Positions 5,942 to 6,283 of a stretch of DNA of 6,283 nt are shown here, one piece after another. Within the stretch, counting starts at the first letter, position 1. Every line of letters starts with the position of its first letter. A program made the position numbers and the translations under genes. Source of the DNA: Candidatus Nomurabacteria bacterium RIFCSPLOWO2_02_FULL_42_17 (GTDB lineage Bacteria > Patescibacteriota > Minisyncoccia > Phycocordibacterales > MFVN01); NCBI GenBank assembly GCA_001786095.1, contig MFVN01000009.1, positions 1 through 6,283 of the forward strand. The letters run 5' to 3'. The notes under the pieces were generated by a model. The model ran no database searches and was not told the origin of the DNA. It saw only the letters and a list, made by a program, of their open reading frames with translations.

Positions 5942-6283
5942 ATGAGAAAAACAAAATTGGCTCGTGGGGAAATTTATCATATCCTAAATAGAGGTGTAGA
6001 TAAAAGAAATATATTTACCAACCAAGAAGAAATTGGGAGATTTTTTGAGTGTATGCTTACCTTCAATTCAATTGAACTAGCTGGAAGTTTATATGAACAA
6101 AGTTTTGTAAAAGAAAAAACAAAAAATAAACCTTTAGTTAAATTTATAGCATATTGCTTATTACCTAACCATTTTCATTTTATTTTGGAACAAATAGAAA
6201 AAGACGGAATAAGTAAATTTATGAAACGTTTACTTGGGGGATATTCTTGGTATTTCAATAAAAAACATAAAAGATCAGGCTCC
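5942..6283 (+). CDS. IS200-like / REP-associated tyrosine transposase, 5' fragment
   Basis: The first 114 codons of a Y1 (HUH) single-strand transposase of the IS200/RAYT type; the gene continues past the right edge. It opens with RGEIYHILNRGVDKRNIF (8-25), the typical N-terminal strand of these enzymes. The block VKFIAYCLLPNHFHFIL (66-82) contains the metal-binding HxH pair His77 and His79. FMKRLLGGYSWYFNKKHKRSG (93-113) is the conserved block that normally precedes an LFQG motif. The catalytic tyrosine of the family comes about 50-65 residues after HxH, so it should lie outside the window. Three in-frame ATGs (5936, 5939, 5942) follow a TAG stop at 5930; 5942 is chosen because it coincides with the predicted transcription start. 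GC is 28% by count (95 of 342), much lower than its neighbours, which suggests horizontal acquisition. No frameshift or stop is seen in the visible part. Confidence 0.93.
   Translation, partial: MRKTKLARGEIYHILNRGVDKRNIFTNQEEIGRFFECMLTFNSIELAGSLYEQSFVKEKTKNKPLVKFIAYCLLPNHFHFILEQIEKDGISKFMKRLLGGYSWYFNKKHKRSGS

Noticed and set aside
5850..5954. N-terminal extension of the metallo-beta-lactamase-fold protein to 5954
   Set aside because: The extra 35 residues are translated from the palindrome and promoter region and do not resemble the family's N-terminus; MIITYFG at 5849 does.

Overview
The window looks like a piece of a Patescibacteria (candidate phyla radiation, Parcubacteria-like) chromosome. 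The evidence is circumstantial. It contains a small VirB2/TrbC-type pilin of the kind abundant in that group, a solute-binding protein held by a membrane helix with no lipobox, very small tightly packed or overlapping genes, and no clear Shine-Dalgarno sequence in front of any of the eight starts. TGA is used as a normal stop, so the recoded genetic code of Gracilibacteria/SR1 does not apply. Only gyrA can be named with near certainty.

Layout: seven genes lie on the minus strand and one, at the right edge, on the plus strand. Read in the direction of minus-strand transcription, from right to left, they are: a degenerate metallo-beta-lactamase-fold protein (5223-5849); a 70-residue membrane protein (5014-5226, ATGA overlap); gyrA (2539-4992); a class I SAM methyltransferase (1988-2515); a family 1 type solute-binding protein (651-1967); a three-hydrophobic-segment pilin (283-654, ATGA overlap); and the start of a secreted protein with an InlB-B-like repeat (1-257, cut by the window edge). 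On the plus strand, divergent from the first of these, is the 5' part of an IS200-like/REP-associated tyrosine transposase (5942-6283, cut). It is preceded by a perfect 27-nt palindrome and has 28% GC, far lower than its neighbours.

Regulation: five genes have a good -10 box ending only 6-11 nt before the start codon, four of them of the extended TGnTATAAT-like type. The predicted transcripts therefore begin at or within a few nucleotides of the start codon (leaderless or nearly so). The other three genes lie directly downstream of, or overlap, a neighbour and are probably read through. The palindrome before the transposase contains the -35 and spacer of the transposase's own promoter.

The left part (solute-binding protein, pilin, repeat protein) looks like a cell-surface module. 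The right part is a housekeeping gene (gyrA) beside small conserved-hypothetical types and a recently acquired mobile element. No CRISPR array, rRNA, tRNA or clear rho-independent terminator was seen, and there is no gene-free stretch longer than about 100 bases.
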